Counted from the stretch's first letter, positions 1-8,202 are shown. The stretch is 10,003 nt of DNA from Methylomicrobium sp. (GCA_007135635.1 SLIO01000305.1:1-10003); one strand, 5' to 3'. Numbers and translations: made by a program. The notes: generated by a model from the letters alone, not told the origin.

Positions 1-98
1 ACGCCTGTCGGTCGAGCAACCGCACCCTCTCCGGAACCGGCATTTGCTCTGTCGAGCGCCGTATATCGAAAAATTAGATAAAGGGTCTATATCTACGA

Positions 99-287
99 AC
101 TTTCACAGTAATCGGATTATCAATCTTTTCGTCCTCAGCGCCCCTGCGCCTCTGCGGGAGAATTAACAGATATAACACGCGCAGAGGCGCAAAGGCGCAG
201 AGGTTTTTTAAGGCTATGCTTACCTCACCAGCCTTTAGCGCCGGGCAAAAAAGCATTGCCTGACCTTGTGTGACTTTCACAATAACG
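99..287. repeat. Short imperfect direct repeat flanking the inverted repeat
   Basis: The nine bases ACTTTCACA occur at 99-107 and again at 273-281, and similarity continues for a few bases as GTAATCG against ATAACG (to 114 and 287). The pair brackets the inverted repeat at 133-209. No terminal inverted repeats sit just inside the pair, so the evidence for a target-site duplication is weak and chance is quite possible. Confidence 0.3.
133..209. repeat. Imperfect inverted repeat with T-run, palindromic dispersed-repeat or terminator-like element
   Basis: The arms at 133-156 and 180-203 are reverse complements at 21 of 24 positions, separated by a 23-base spacer. The right arm is itself built of repeated AGGCGCA-type units. 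Six T residues (204-209) follow the right arm, so on the plus strand the element looks like an intrinsic terminator. On the minus strand, the direction of ppk1, no T-run follows the hairpin. It could stop a convergent plus-strand gene that lies to the left of the window. Equally it could be one copy of the GC-rich palindromic repeats of this general form that are scattered through many bacterial genomes. The structure is certain; the function is not. Confidence 0.7.
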
Positions 288-311
288 ATCAAAGGTAGTG
301 GTTTTCGCGAC

Positions 312-2486
312 TCATCCCAGGCGCGAACCGGATCGGCTTTTTTTCGATTTCTTGAGTTTTTTTTCAGAGCCGGCTTGTTTAAGGCGAGCTTGCGCTAAGT
401 TGATCAGTGTTTCTTGGGCGCCAACGCTATCTTGTTCGTTTTGCGGTTGACGCTGAACATAGCTGCCGTCAGGCTGCATTTCCCAAACGCTCCTCCGATT
501 ATTCAATTGTACGTTCAATATTTCCCGTAGCGCGGCCTGTAATTCGGGTTTTCTGACCGGCGTGACGACTTCCACGCGGCTTTCCAGATTGCGTTTCATG
601 CAGTCGGCCGAGCCGATGAAATATTCTTCGTCTCCGCCGTTTTGGAAATAAAAAATCCGCGAGTGCTCAAGAAAGCGCCCGACAATGCTGATAACGCTTA
701 CCGATTCGGAAATTCCGGGAATGCCGGGTCGCAGCCGGCAGGTATCACGGACGATCAAATCGATTTTGACACCGGCTTGAGCGGCTCGGTAAAGCGCAGC
801 CGTGATATCGGCATCCTCCAAGGCGTTCATCTTGAATTGAATCAAGCCGGGCGCTTTTGGCGAATGTTTGGCGATTTCGCGTTCGATTTTTTCAACTAAG
901 GCGGGCTTTAGAAATTTTGGCGATGTGAGTAGGCAGTTGTATTGACGTTTCGGAACCAGGCCTGTCGTCATGTAATTAAACAATTCGGTAAGGTCTTGGC
1001 CGATGTCCGGGGCGCAGGTCAAAATACCGAGGTCAGTATAGAGTCTGGCGGTTCCGGCATGATAATTTCCTGTGCCGATATGCGCGTACCGGCGAAGACC
1101 GTTATAGTCCTGACGGACGACATAAATCACTTTGCTGTGCGTTTTGAGTCCGACCACACCATATGTGACATGAATTCCGGCGCGCTCCATACGATGCGCC
1201 CATTGGATATTGGCCGATTCATCGAAACGCGCTTTCAATTCCACCGATACGGTCACTTGCTTGCCGTTTAATGCGGCATCGATCAAATATTGGACGATTT
1301 TGGTGCCGGCCGAAGTGCGGTACAACGTCATTTTAATGGCCCGAACATTCGGGTCGCGACTAGCTTCCTTGACGAAGCGTTCGACCGTCGTCACGAAAGA
1401 CTCATAGGGGTGTTGCAGCAGTATCGTCTCTTGTTCGCGAATGGCATGGAAAATATTCGGTGCGCCGGCCAATTTAGGATGATCGCAAGGGTGGTGAGGG
1501 GCGTCGAGCAAGTCCGGCCGGTTGATCGCGGCGATTTCAAATAAGTCGGACATCGCCAAACGCTGATCGACGATGAAGACATCATGCTCGTTCAGATTAA
1601 GTTCGGCGGTCAGCATGCCGCGTTGTAACTCGCCCATTGTTGACGCGACTTCGAGTCTAACGACCGAGGCGAATTTGCGTTCGCGCAATTCGGACTCGAT
1701 CATTTGCAGTAAATCGTCGGCCTGATCTTCGTCTTTTTCGGTGATGGCGTTACGTGTCACCCGGAACAAATCCGCAAAGGCGATATTCATGCCCGGAAAC
1801 AATAAATCCAAATTGTTTGCGATCAAATCGCCCAGCGCGACATAAACAGATTCGTTATTGACTTGAATGAAACGCGACAACCTGGGTCCGACCGGAACTT
1901 TGATCCTGACGAGCGTGACGAGTTCGGGATCTGTGCAATAGACGCCGGCCAGTAGATTCAACGCCAGATTCGAAATGAACGGAAACGGATGCGCCGGATC
2001 GATCGCCTGAGGCGTTACCAGCGGGAAAATATTCTGAATGTAGTATTCGCGCATTTGTTTTTGTCGATCGCGCGTTAATTCGGTGAAAGGAACGATACGG
2101 ATGTCTTGCGACTCGAGATGCCCCATTAATTCGACGAACAGTTGTTGTTTTTTCGCTTCAATTTCGCGTACGACAGCGTAACATTCGGCGATTTGTTGTT
2201 GAGGGCTGCGGCCGTCGACGCTTAATTCGGTGATACCGGCGCCGAGTTGTTGTTTGAGTCCACCGATGCGCTTCATGAAAAATTCGTCGAGATTGGAGCT
2301 AACAATTGCGATGAATTTGACTCTTTCCAGTAGCGGCGTTCGCTCGTCTTCAGCTTCGTGCAAGACGCGTTTATTGAACTCGAGCCAGGTCAACTCTCGG
2401 TTCAGGTACCATTCGGGGGAATGGCTATTGAATTCGGGGGCTATCGATTCCGGTTTCGATTCGGTAAGGCTAGTAGGTTGTTTCAT
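312..2486 (-). CDS. ppk1: Polyphosphate kinase 1 (PPK1)
   Basis: This enzyme reversibly transfers the gamma-phosphate of ATP onto a growing inorganic polyphosphate chain, through a phosphohistidine intermediate. The 724-residue protein has the whole family layout: an N-terminal domain starting with YLNRELTWLEFN (27-38), a head domain (about 134-335), and two phospholipase-D-like C-terminal domains (about 340-510 and 515-690). The catalytic histidine is H450 in the LKTHSK motif, and the second conserved histidine is H608 in EHSRIF. The Mg/ATP-site arginines appear as TLYR (R390) and KARFDE (R420), and GSADCMKRNLESR (625-637) is the usual C-terminal signature. It is somewhat longer than E. coli PPK (688 residues); the excess is largely a lysine-rich tail (708-724). 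The ATG at 2486 is the only sensible start, because an in-frame ATG 9 bp upstream is followed at once by TAA. The Shine-Dalgarno is poor, so coupling to the cyclase gene 31 bp upstream is plausible. No clear terminator follows. Identity is secure; the regulatory link is inference. Confidence 0.98.
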   Translation of the reverse strand: MKQPTSLTESKPESIAPEFNSHSPEWYLNRELTWLEFNKRVLHEAEDERTPLLERVKFIAIVSSNLDEFFMKRIGGLKQQLGAGITELSVDGRSPQQQIAECYAVVREIEAKKQQLFVELMGHLESQDIRIVPFTELTRDRQKQMREYYIQNIFPLVTPQAIDPAHPFPFISNLALNLLAGVYCTDPELVTLVRIKVPVGPRLSRFIQVNNESVYVALGDLIANNLDLLFPGMNIAFADLFRVTRNAITEKDEDQADDLLQMIESELRERKFASVVRLEVASTMGELQRGMLTAELNLNEHDVFIVDQRLAMSDLFEIAAINRPDLLDAPHHPCDHPKLAGAPNIFHAIREQETILLQHPYESFVTTVERFVKEASRDPNVRAIKMTLYRTSAGTKIVQYLIDAALNGKQVTVSVELKARFDESANIQWAHRMERAGIHVTYGVVGLKTHSKVIYVVRQDYNGLRRYAHIGTGNYHAGTARLYTDLGILTCAPDIGQDLTELFNYMTTGLVPKRQYNCLLTSPKFLKPALVEKIEREIAKHSPKAPGLIQFKMNALEDADITAALYRAAQAGVKIDLIVRDTCRLRPGIPGISESVSVISIVGRFLEHSRIFYFQNGGDEEYFIGSADCMKRNLESRVEVVTPVRKPELQAALREILNVQLNNRRSVWEMQPDGSYVQRQPQNEQDSVGAQETLINLAQARLKQAGSEKKLKKSKKSRSGSRLG

Positions 2487-2517
2487 TTTTTACATTATTG
2501 GCAAGTGGTCAAATGAA

Positions 2518-4179
2518 TCATACGATGGTGCGAGCAATACAGGTTCTGTTGCGTCCTTCGCGTTTGGCTTGATAAAGCGCGTGATCGGCGATGGCAAGTA
2601 GTTCTGTTCCGATTAAACGAGGAAAGTGCGCCGAGTCTGCCAGGCCTATTGAGACCGTGCAATTGAATTGATGGCTTCGATGTCTAAAACGGATGTTAGC
2701 AAATTGATTGCGAATGTCGTCTAATAACCGATAGGCATCGGCTTGATCGCACTCCGGTAGGACGGCAGCGAATTCCTCGCCGCCGTAACGGCCGATGATA
2801 TCTGAATGACGAAGGCGTTGGCGAAGCAGCATGGCCAGCGATACAATGACATTATCGCCAACCGCGTGTCCGTAGGTATCGTTGACTAATTTAAAATTAT
2901 CGATATCCAGCATCGCGATCGAGACAGGTTTGCTGTTACGCTGGGCTTGAGCCGTTTCCAAATCGGCAGCTTCTTTGATACTGGCATGCTTCAATAAGCC
3001 GGTCAGGCTGTCTTTAGCAATGAGTGAAGTCAAGCGGCGCGCTCTTTCGATACGTGCGCGTGTCGCGGCAATCAATTGCGCATCCGATATCGGTTTCATC
3101 AAGAAATCGTCGGCGCCCTGTCCCATGGCCAGAATTTGTATGTCGAAATCGCTTTCGGAGGAAAGAAAAACTATCGGCAACCCCGACCATTCGTCGTATT
3201 GGCGAATGACCCCCGCGAGGTCGATGCCGGTAAAATTGGGCATATGCAAATCCAACAAGATTATTTCCGGCCGGAAATTCGCTATTTTAGTCATAACCAC
3301 TTCGGGCTGTTGCAAAACTTCCGCCTGCATGCCCGCGACGGTCAAAACCAATTGATAGTGGGCGGCAAGATCGCGGTCGTCATCGATGATCAAAACGCGC
3401 TGGGGAGGCGCTCTTCTTTTTTCCAGAACCTGCATCATGCGATTTATTAAAACCGTGATGTCGACCGGTTTGACAAAATATCCCTCGGCGCCAAGCCGCG
3501 CCGCGCGCACCCTCGAGTTAAAATCGTCGGTTGACGAGACAAACAAAAGCGGACAGTCTAGCGATTTTAAGGTGATTCTATCCTGGAGAAGGATGGAGTC
3601 TTGTTCAGAAGGGCGATGTAACAATACATTCATGATCAGCAAATCCGGGCGCTCGAATTGCGCGGCGGTTTCCGCATCTCGGATAGAGTTAAAAAAATGG
3701 ACTTGGAAGTTAAATGATTCTAATTGGCGAACTAACTCTTGTTCGAATGCTGCATCGTCCTCGATTAGCCAAACTCGTATGGTTTTATCGCTAGGAAGGT
3801 CCGGTGTCATTGTAAGCGTGGCAGCCGAATGATTTTCAGGCGTTCGAATGACACTGTTAAGCGCGCCAATATCTCTAACAATTGATTGCCGGGCTTTATC
3901 GTCGATCTCGACGGAGCTGTCTTCAATCCATGCTTGGAGGCGTATTTCCAAAATTCGAGTCGCTTGCCCAAGCGCAGGCACTCCGAATGTGCCGCATGAA
4001 CCTGAAAGTTTGTGTAGGCGATGATGTAATTCGTTAAGAGTGGCGATATCGAAACCGCGTTCGTTCAGGTTTTCGGCGATGGCCTTTAAACTGTTTAATT
4101 CGATCGGTAAACGCTTTAAAAACTGAGAGCGTAATTGCGATAGTTGTTTTTGGGCTTCACATTGCTTGGAAATGGACAT
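2518..4179 (-). CDS. Hpt-REC-REC-GGDEF protein, predicted diguanylate cyclase response regulator
   Basis: The predicted role is synthesis of cyclic di-GMP from two GTP under phosphorelay control, in the cytoplasm. Four domains are visible in 553 residues. The Hpt domain (about 10-110) has its phosphoacceptor in LHKLSGSCGTFG, at H56. REC1 (about 134-252) has the acidic cluster E140/D141/D142 and the conserved K237, but the phosphoacceptor is Asn (N184 in LLIMNVLL). REC2 (about 261-378) looks complete, with IIDDD (264-268), D310 in ILLDLHMP and K362. The GGDEF domain (about 386-545) has GGEEF at 466-470 and an RxxD inhibitory site (R457-D460) five residues before it, so both catalysis and product inhibition are predicted intact. 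No membrane segment is present. The start at 4179 overlaps the response-regulator gene by 23 bp and has only a weak GAG-type ribosome site, which suggests translational coupling. Domain calls are solid; the partner proteins are inferred from position. Confidence 0.93.
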   Translation of the reverse strand: MSISKQCEAQKQLSQLRSQFLKRLPIELNSLKAIAENLNERGFDIATLNELHHRLHKLSGSCGTFGVPALGQATRILEIRLQAWIEDSSVEIDDKARQSIVRDIGALNSVIRTPENHSAATLTMTPDLPSDKTIRVWLIEDDAAFEQELVRQLESFNFQVHFFNSIRDAETAAQFERPDLLIMNVLLHRPSEQDSILLQDRITLKSLDCPLLFVSSTDDFNSRVRAARLGAEGYFVKPVDITVLINRMMQVLEKRRAPPQRVLIIDDDRDLAAHYQLVLTVAGMQAEVLQQPEVVMTKIANFRPEIILLDLHMPNFTGIDLAGVIRQYDEWSGLPIVFLSSESDFDIQILAMGQGADDFLMKPISDAQLIAATRARIERARRLTSLIAKDSLTGLLKHASIKEAADLETAQAQRNSKPVSIAMLDIDNFKLVNDTYGHAVGDNVIVSLAMLLRQRLRHSDIIGRYGGEEFAAVLPECDQADAYRLLDDIRNQFANIRFRHRSHQFNCTVSIGLADSAHFPRLIGTELLAIADHALYQAKREGRNRTCIARTIV

Positions 4180-4564
4180 TTTGTTCTCGTTTTTCCCAAA
4201 TTATGCGGATTTGGTCGGCCAGAGTCATTGGGTCAAACGGTTTGGCGATGACATCGATTGCGCCTAGCGATTTGTAATAAGCAATTTCGGACGGTTGAAT
4301 CTTGGCGGTCATGAAGACAATCGGAATTTTTGCAGCTATAGGCTGTTCGCGAAAACGATTGAAAGTCGTTGGGCCGTCCATGCCGGGCATCATAACATCG
4401 AGTAGGATCAAATCCGGCATGAAATCGGCCGCTTCGTCCAAGGCTTCTTCACCGGAAGAGCAGGTTTTAACCGTGAAGCCGCCTACCATTTCCAATGCCA
4501 GTTTCGCCACAGTCTGAATGTCGGGTTCGTCTTCCACATAGAGTATGCGTTGACATGTGCTCAT
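4157..4564 (-). CDS. Single-domain (CheY-like) response regulator
   Basis: This 135-residue protein consists of one receiver domain and nothing else, so it must act by phosphotransfer or by protein contact and not through a DNA-binding or enzymatic output. All receiver landmarks are present: the acidic pocket in YVEDEPD (E11, D12), the phosphoacceptor D56 in ILLDVMMPGMDG, the switch threonine T86 in FMTAK, and K108 in AKPFDP. The start at 4564 is supported by a good Shine-Dalgarno seven bases upstream. It lies between a histidine kinase without a receiver and an Hpt-containing cyclase. In a kinase-REC-Hpt-REC relay that is where the intermediate receiver would fit. The specific relay order is inference; the fold and the intact phosphorylation site are directly readable. 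Confidence 0.95.
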   Translation of the reverse strand: MSTCQRILYVEDEPDIQTVAKLALEMVGGFTVKTCSSGEEALDEAADFMPDLILLDVMMPGMDGPTTFNRFREQPIAAKIPIVFMTAKIQPSEIAYYKSLGAIDVIAKPFDPMTLADQIRIIWEKREQNVHFQAM

Positions 4565-4650
4565 AAAAGAATTCCTTGGATGGAATGGGTTAAATACGGA
4601 TAGCGAAGGCGTTCTGGTTTGATACGTTTATGCAATCGAAAATGGGAATT
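4565..4650 (-). other. 86-bp spacer between the large kinase and the response-regulator gene
   Basis: This is the only gap of any size inside the gene cluster. I see no stem-loop followed by a T-run, so read-through from the kinase genes is likely. AT-rich stretches are present, but no hexamer pair at proper 16-18 base spacing is convincing, so an internal promoter is possible and unproven. It contains the ribosome site at 4572-4577. Confidence 0.5.
4572..4577 (-). promoter_or_regulatory. Ribosome binding site of the response-regulator gene
   Basis: On the minus strand this reads AAGGAA, seven bases before the ATG at 4564. It is the clearest Shine-Dalgarno sequence in the window and fixes the start of the receiver gene. 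The other visible starts (8202, 4179 and 2486) have weak sites or none, which fits coupled translation for those genes and independent initiation for this one. Confidence 0.75.
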
Positions 4651-7600
4651 TTACACTTTCCGTATCGGTAATTCGAAAAAGAAACTAGCGCCTTCGCCTT
4701 CGATCGACTCGAAACCAATCCGGCCGCCCATACGTTCGATCAATTCTCTGGAGATGGCCAGGCCCAATCCGGTGCCGCCTTTTTTTCGCGTGTCCGAAGC
4801 GTCGGCTTGGGCGAATTTTTGAAAAACACGAGCGCGGAAGCCGTCCGGAATACCGGGACCACGGTCGGTGACCGTTATCCGTATGGATTCGTTAATTTGT
4901 TTCACGTTGATGTAAACGTCGCCTCCATCGGGAGAAAATTTAATGGCGTTGGACAATAAGTTCGATAATACTTGTTGTAAACGTAGTGCATCCGCATAGA
5001 TATCGACCTTTGGCCTTTCGCCGGTCAGTATTAACGATACTCGACGTCCGATACCATAGGTTCGGTTAGCATCGACTGTCTGTTCGATCAACGGCATCAA
5101 ATCTTGCTTTTGCATATTGAGTTGGAGCTTGCCGCCTGCGATTTTCTCCATGTCGAGTAAATCGTCGATCAGGTCGGCCAAGCGCCGACTATTATCATAG
5201 GCAATACTTATTATCTCAAGTACGGGTTTGGGTAATTCGCCCAGCACGCCGCCATTAAGCAAGCCTAATGCGCCGGATATCGACGTGAGCGGCGTGCGTA
5301 GTTCATGACTGACGGTGGCAACGAATTCGTTTTTCATGCGGTCGACTCGCTTGCGCTCGGTAATGTCTCTTACCATACCGACATACATGGCCTGATCCTG
5401 AAGGGTGATTTCGGAGATGGCCAGTTCCATTGGGAATAGCTCGCCGTTTTTTCGAAGGCCTTCGACCTCTCGTCCGATACCGATGATTCGGGCGATGCCT
5501 GTCGATTGGTAATGGCATAAATAACTATCGTGAGCATCGCGGTGCGGATTAGGCATCAATATTTTGATATTACGACCGGCGATCTCTTCAGCTTCATAGC
5601 CGAAAATTTTCTCTGCGGCAGGATTGAAGGACTTGATTTTACCGGTTCGATCGATCGTGATAATGCCGTCCACAATAGTATCGAGAATGGCTTTGGTGTG
5701 CCGGCTTTGTTCTTTGAGTGCGGCTTCGGCATGTTTGCGTTCGGCGATGTTTTGAGCAATGCCGAGAAATCCGGTAATGTCGCCCTTATCGCCACGCATA
5801 GTTGTGACCACAAGCGATACCGGAATGTACCAGCCATCCTTGCGAATATAAGTCCACTCGCGAGTTTCCGCCCCCTCTTGTTCGGGGATTTCGGTAAAGA
5901 CTCGAAAGCCTTCCACCGAGCGACCGAATTCCTGGCTCAGTTCCCGGCTGCGTACTGCGACTTCTTCGGCCTTATGGAAAAGGGCGGGAGTCTGTTTGCC
6001 GATGACTTCCGCGGAAGTATATCCCAGCATGCGTTCGGCTCCCGGATTAAAAGTCGTGATGATGCCTGCTACATCGGTAGCGATAATCGACATTTCCGAG
6101 GCCGCATTTAATACGCTAGTCAGCAAATGAGTCACGCGTTTGCGCTCGCTTTCGGCGCGCATGCTTTCAGTGATATCCACGGCACGTCCGGCATGGCGGA
6201 TAATTTGGCCGTTAACGTCTTTAACGGGAAAAGATTGCGCGTGTACCCAGCGGATATTGCCTTGCGGAGTCATGATGCGGTATTTCATATCGAACTGGCC
6301 GCTGTGCCGGTATTGGCTCATTTTTTGAAAAAAAACCGGCTTGTCGTCTTCAAAGATCGATTCGGCGAAAGAGCTCGGATCGTCGTATAAGCTTTGGCAG
6401 TTTCTGCCCCATATTTTTTCGTAGACCGGGTTGATGTAAATCAAACGGTCGTTATCCGCATTGCGCAGCCAAAAAACTTCTCTGATGTTTTCGGTTATAT
6501 GGCGTTGTTTTTCCTCGCTTTCACGAAGTGCGGCTTCGGCTTGTTTACGGTCGGTGATATCGAGAATAAAGCCGTCGAGAAAGTCGATATTGCCGGCAAT
6601 GTCGGCTATAGCCGTTCCTTTCTCGTAAGCCCAGCGAATCGATCCGTCTTTATGAAGGATTCGGTATTCCATCTCCCACCCGGTACCGGATGCGATCGCG
6701 TCATAAACCGAACACTCCACTCGCTCTGTATCGTCGGGGTGGATGATGCTGGCGTAACTGCGCACCGAGTTGTCGATAAAGTCGCTGGCCGGATAGCCGC
6801 TGATATTGTCGACGATGGCGCTCATGTAGAGCATCGTCCAATTCTCGTCCAGTTTGCAGCGGTAAACGATGCCGGGAATGTTGTTGACCAGCGACTGATA
6901 TTGATCGCGATTTTGTTTCAAATCGGCCGTTCTGGCTTGAACTTGTCGTTCTAATCCCGCTAGGATTTCGGATTGCTCGTTAAAACTGTCCGTCAAGCGT
7001 TGAGCCATCTCATTCAACGTCTTGCTCAGGTTGTCGTATTCCATGATGGGACTGGCAGGCAGATTCGGTTTGAGACCGTTGCCGATGGCATCGGCCAAAC
7101 CGAAACTTGCTGCTTCAAGGTTGCGTAGCGAATGCGTCAGCCAGCGGCTTAGTAGGTAGGAAACGATAATGCCCGACAGTAATAGCATCGCCAATGACAA
7201 GAACAACGGCAGGCGGCCTTTTTCGAAATCCAGCACCAAGGATTCGGCATCTTGTTCGATATACACTTGCGTGACATCCGCAACACCGGTGAGCGCTATG
7301 CTGGTCAAGTAACGCCCTCGCTTCCAACGTTCCATGGCGGCCAATTTGCCGTATGGCAGCCAGATGGCTAGACCTTTGTCGAGTGGTTTGATTTGGCCGC
7401 TTTGCTTGTCGATGGCAACTAATTTACCCTGCTCGATTAATACGCGTCCATCGTAGTCTAGCAAGGCCAGGCTCGTTTGTGGCGATAGTTGCGCTCGTGC
7501 TAGATGATTTTGCCAGGTCTTAATCTCGGCGCCAGGCACGGAAGCGATATCGGCAGCGACTCGTTGCGCGATTTGTTCTAACCTTTCGAGCATGAACGCT

Positions 7601-8202
7601 TCATGGCGATTCCTCTGAGCGTTACTTTCGACAATAATCGGTATGGCCCCCGCTAAGAGTATTGAGCATAACAAGACATGGAATAACAATTCGAACAACG
7701 ACGGCCTAAAGCGGCCGGATAGCATTGTAGGCCGGAATGCTGTCTGAACGACTAGTAGAATAATGCCGGCAACCAAGGCATTGAACAGTCCGTTCAACGG
7801 TTGTTTAAGCGCAACCAATAGCGTCGATTGCCATTCCATGCCGATGATGCCGTGATAGAACAACAAGATCAACGGCAGGCCTAGAAAAAACCAGAAAACG
7901 AGATCAGCTAGGATTAAATTCCGCAGTCCGCGGCGATAAAGCAATGCCACCGTCAACGCTTCGGCGGTAAAAGTGATCAGTGCGTAAGGTTGGTTCCAGA
8001 GCACCAAGGTATAGAGACCGCCGGTCGCGGCAATCATCGTTGCAGCGACCGGACCGAGTAAAGCCGCCGCAAGCATTGCCGCGGTGGACCCGAAAATGAA
8101 ATCGACGCCGTAAAAAAGCGGCATGTTCAGCCAGTTGCCGATCCATGCCAGAAAAGCAAAAATCGCGGAAAGCGCAAGGGTTTTACGATTGATCGAAATC
8201 AT
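4651..8202 (-). CDS. Large membrane sensor histidine kinase with four PAS domains, the last FixL-like
   Basis: This 1183-residue kinase should sit in the inner membrane and pass phosphate to a separate receiver, as it has no REC domain of its own. The N-terminus is a multi-pass block of about five hydrophobic helices (8-153) that I cannot assign to a named family. A further helix (about 170-191), an extracytoplasmic segment (about 192-330), a helix (331-352) and a HAMP-like linker with a coiled coil (about 353-435) follow. PAS domains lie at about 433-555, 562-682, 692-825 and 835-952. PAS4 resembles the FixL haem PAS, with the ligand-position His at H891 and the haem-pocket Arg at R911. The kinase core has H966 in SHELRTP, N1081/N1085 in NLLSNAIKF, DRGPGIP (1113-1119) and GGTGLGLAI (1142-1150). 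The ATG overlaps the upstream stop codon as ATGA (8199-8202). No strong ribosome site is visible, so coupled translation is likely. The signal sensed is unknown; haem binding is inferred from motif only. Confidence 0.95.
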   Translation of the reverse strand: MISINRKTLALSAIFAFLAWIGNWLNMPLFYGVDFIFGSTAAMLAAALLGPVAATMIAATGGLYTLVLWNQPYALITFTAEALTVALLYRRGLRNLILADLVFWFFLGLPLILLFYHGIIGMEWQSTLLVALKQPLNGLFNALVAGIILLVVQTAFRPTMLSGRFRPSLFELLFHVLLCSILLAGAIPIIVESNAQRNRHEAFMLERLEQIAQRVAADIASVPGAEIKTWQNHLARAQLSPQTSLALLDYDGRVLIEQGKLVAIDKQSGQIKPLDKGLAIWLPYGKLAAMERWKRGRYLTSIALTGVADVTQVYIEQDAESLVLDFEKGRLPLFLSLAMLLLSGIIVSYLLSRWLTHSLRNLEAASFGLADAIGNGLKPNLPASPIMEYDNLSKTLNEMAQRLTDSFNEQSEILAGLERQVQARTADLKQNRDQYQSLVNNIPGIVYRCKLDENWTMLYMSAIVDNISGYPASDFIDNSVRSYASIIHPDDTERVECSVYDAIASGTGWEMEYRILHKDGSIRWAYEKGTAIADIAGNIDFLDGFILDITDRKQAEAALRESEEKQRHITENIREVFWLRNADNDRLIYINPVYEKIWGRNCQSLYDDPSSFAESIFEDDKPVFFQKMSQYRHSGQFDMKYRIMTPQGNIRWVHAQSFPVKDVNGQIIRHAGRAVDITESMRAESERKRVTHLLTSVLNAASEMSIIATDVAGIITTFNPGAERMLGYTSAEVIGKQTPALFHKAEEVAVRSRELSQEFGRSVEGFRVFTEIPEQEGAETREWTYIRKDGWYIPVSLVVTTMRGDKGDITGFLGIAQNIAERKHAEAALKEQSRHTKAILDTIVDGIITIDRTGKIKSFNPAAEKIFGYEAEEIAGRNIKILMPNPHRDAHDSYLCHYQSTGIARIIGIGREVEGLRKNGELFPMELAISEITLQDQAMYVGMVRDITERKRVDRMKNEFVATVSHELRTPLTSISGALGLLNGGVLGELPKPVLEIISIAYDNSRRLADLIDDLLDMEKIAGGKLQLNMQKQDLMPLIEQTVDANRTYGIGRRVSLILTGERPKVDIYADALRLQQVLSNLLSNAIKFSPDGGDVYINVKQINESIRITVTDRGPGIPDGFRARVFQKFAQADASDTRKKGGTGLGLAISRELIERMGGRIGFESIEGEGASFFFELPIRKV

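Larger units (their letters stand above)
1..311. other. Intergenic region downstream of ppk1, no supported gene
   Basis: Beyond the inverted repeat at 133-209 this stretch holds little. All three plus-strand frames are open from the left edge, stopping at about 81, 167 and 77, so the tail of a convergent gene could be present, but none of the three translations is recognisable. A minus-strand frame starting at an ATG at 43 is also open to the edge and equally unrecognisable. A 72-codon minus-strand frame (292-74) runs through the inverted repeat and its translation is dominated by the repeat units, so it is not called as a gene. No convincing rho-independent terminator for ppk1 was found between 311 and 210. 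Confidence 0.6.

Noticed and set aside
180..203. Repeated AGGCGCA units as a CRISPR or tandem-repeat array
   Set aside because: There are only two or three short units with no spacers; they are the internal structure of one hairpin arm.
243..260. Small hairpin as the ppk1 terminator
   Set aside because: The stem is only about five pairs and no T-run follows it in the minus-strand direction.
74..292. 72-codon minus-strand open frame after ppk1
   Set aside because: It runs straight through the inverted repeat, much of its translation is repeat-derived, it shows no good ribosome site and it resembles no family I know.
642..1407. Plus-strand open frames opposite ppk1
   Set aside because: They overlap the catalytic region of PPK1 on the other strand and have no recognisable content.
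5530..6954. Long plus-strand open frames opposite the large kinase (for example 5530-6111 and 6394-6954)
   Set aside because: They are antisense to a gene with unmistakable PAS and kinase motifs; their translations show no domain signal and simply mirror codon bias of the real gene.
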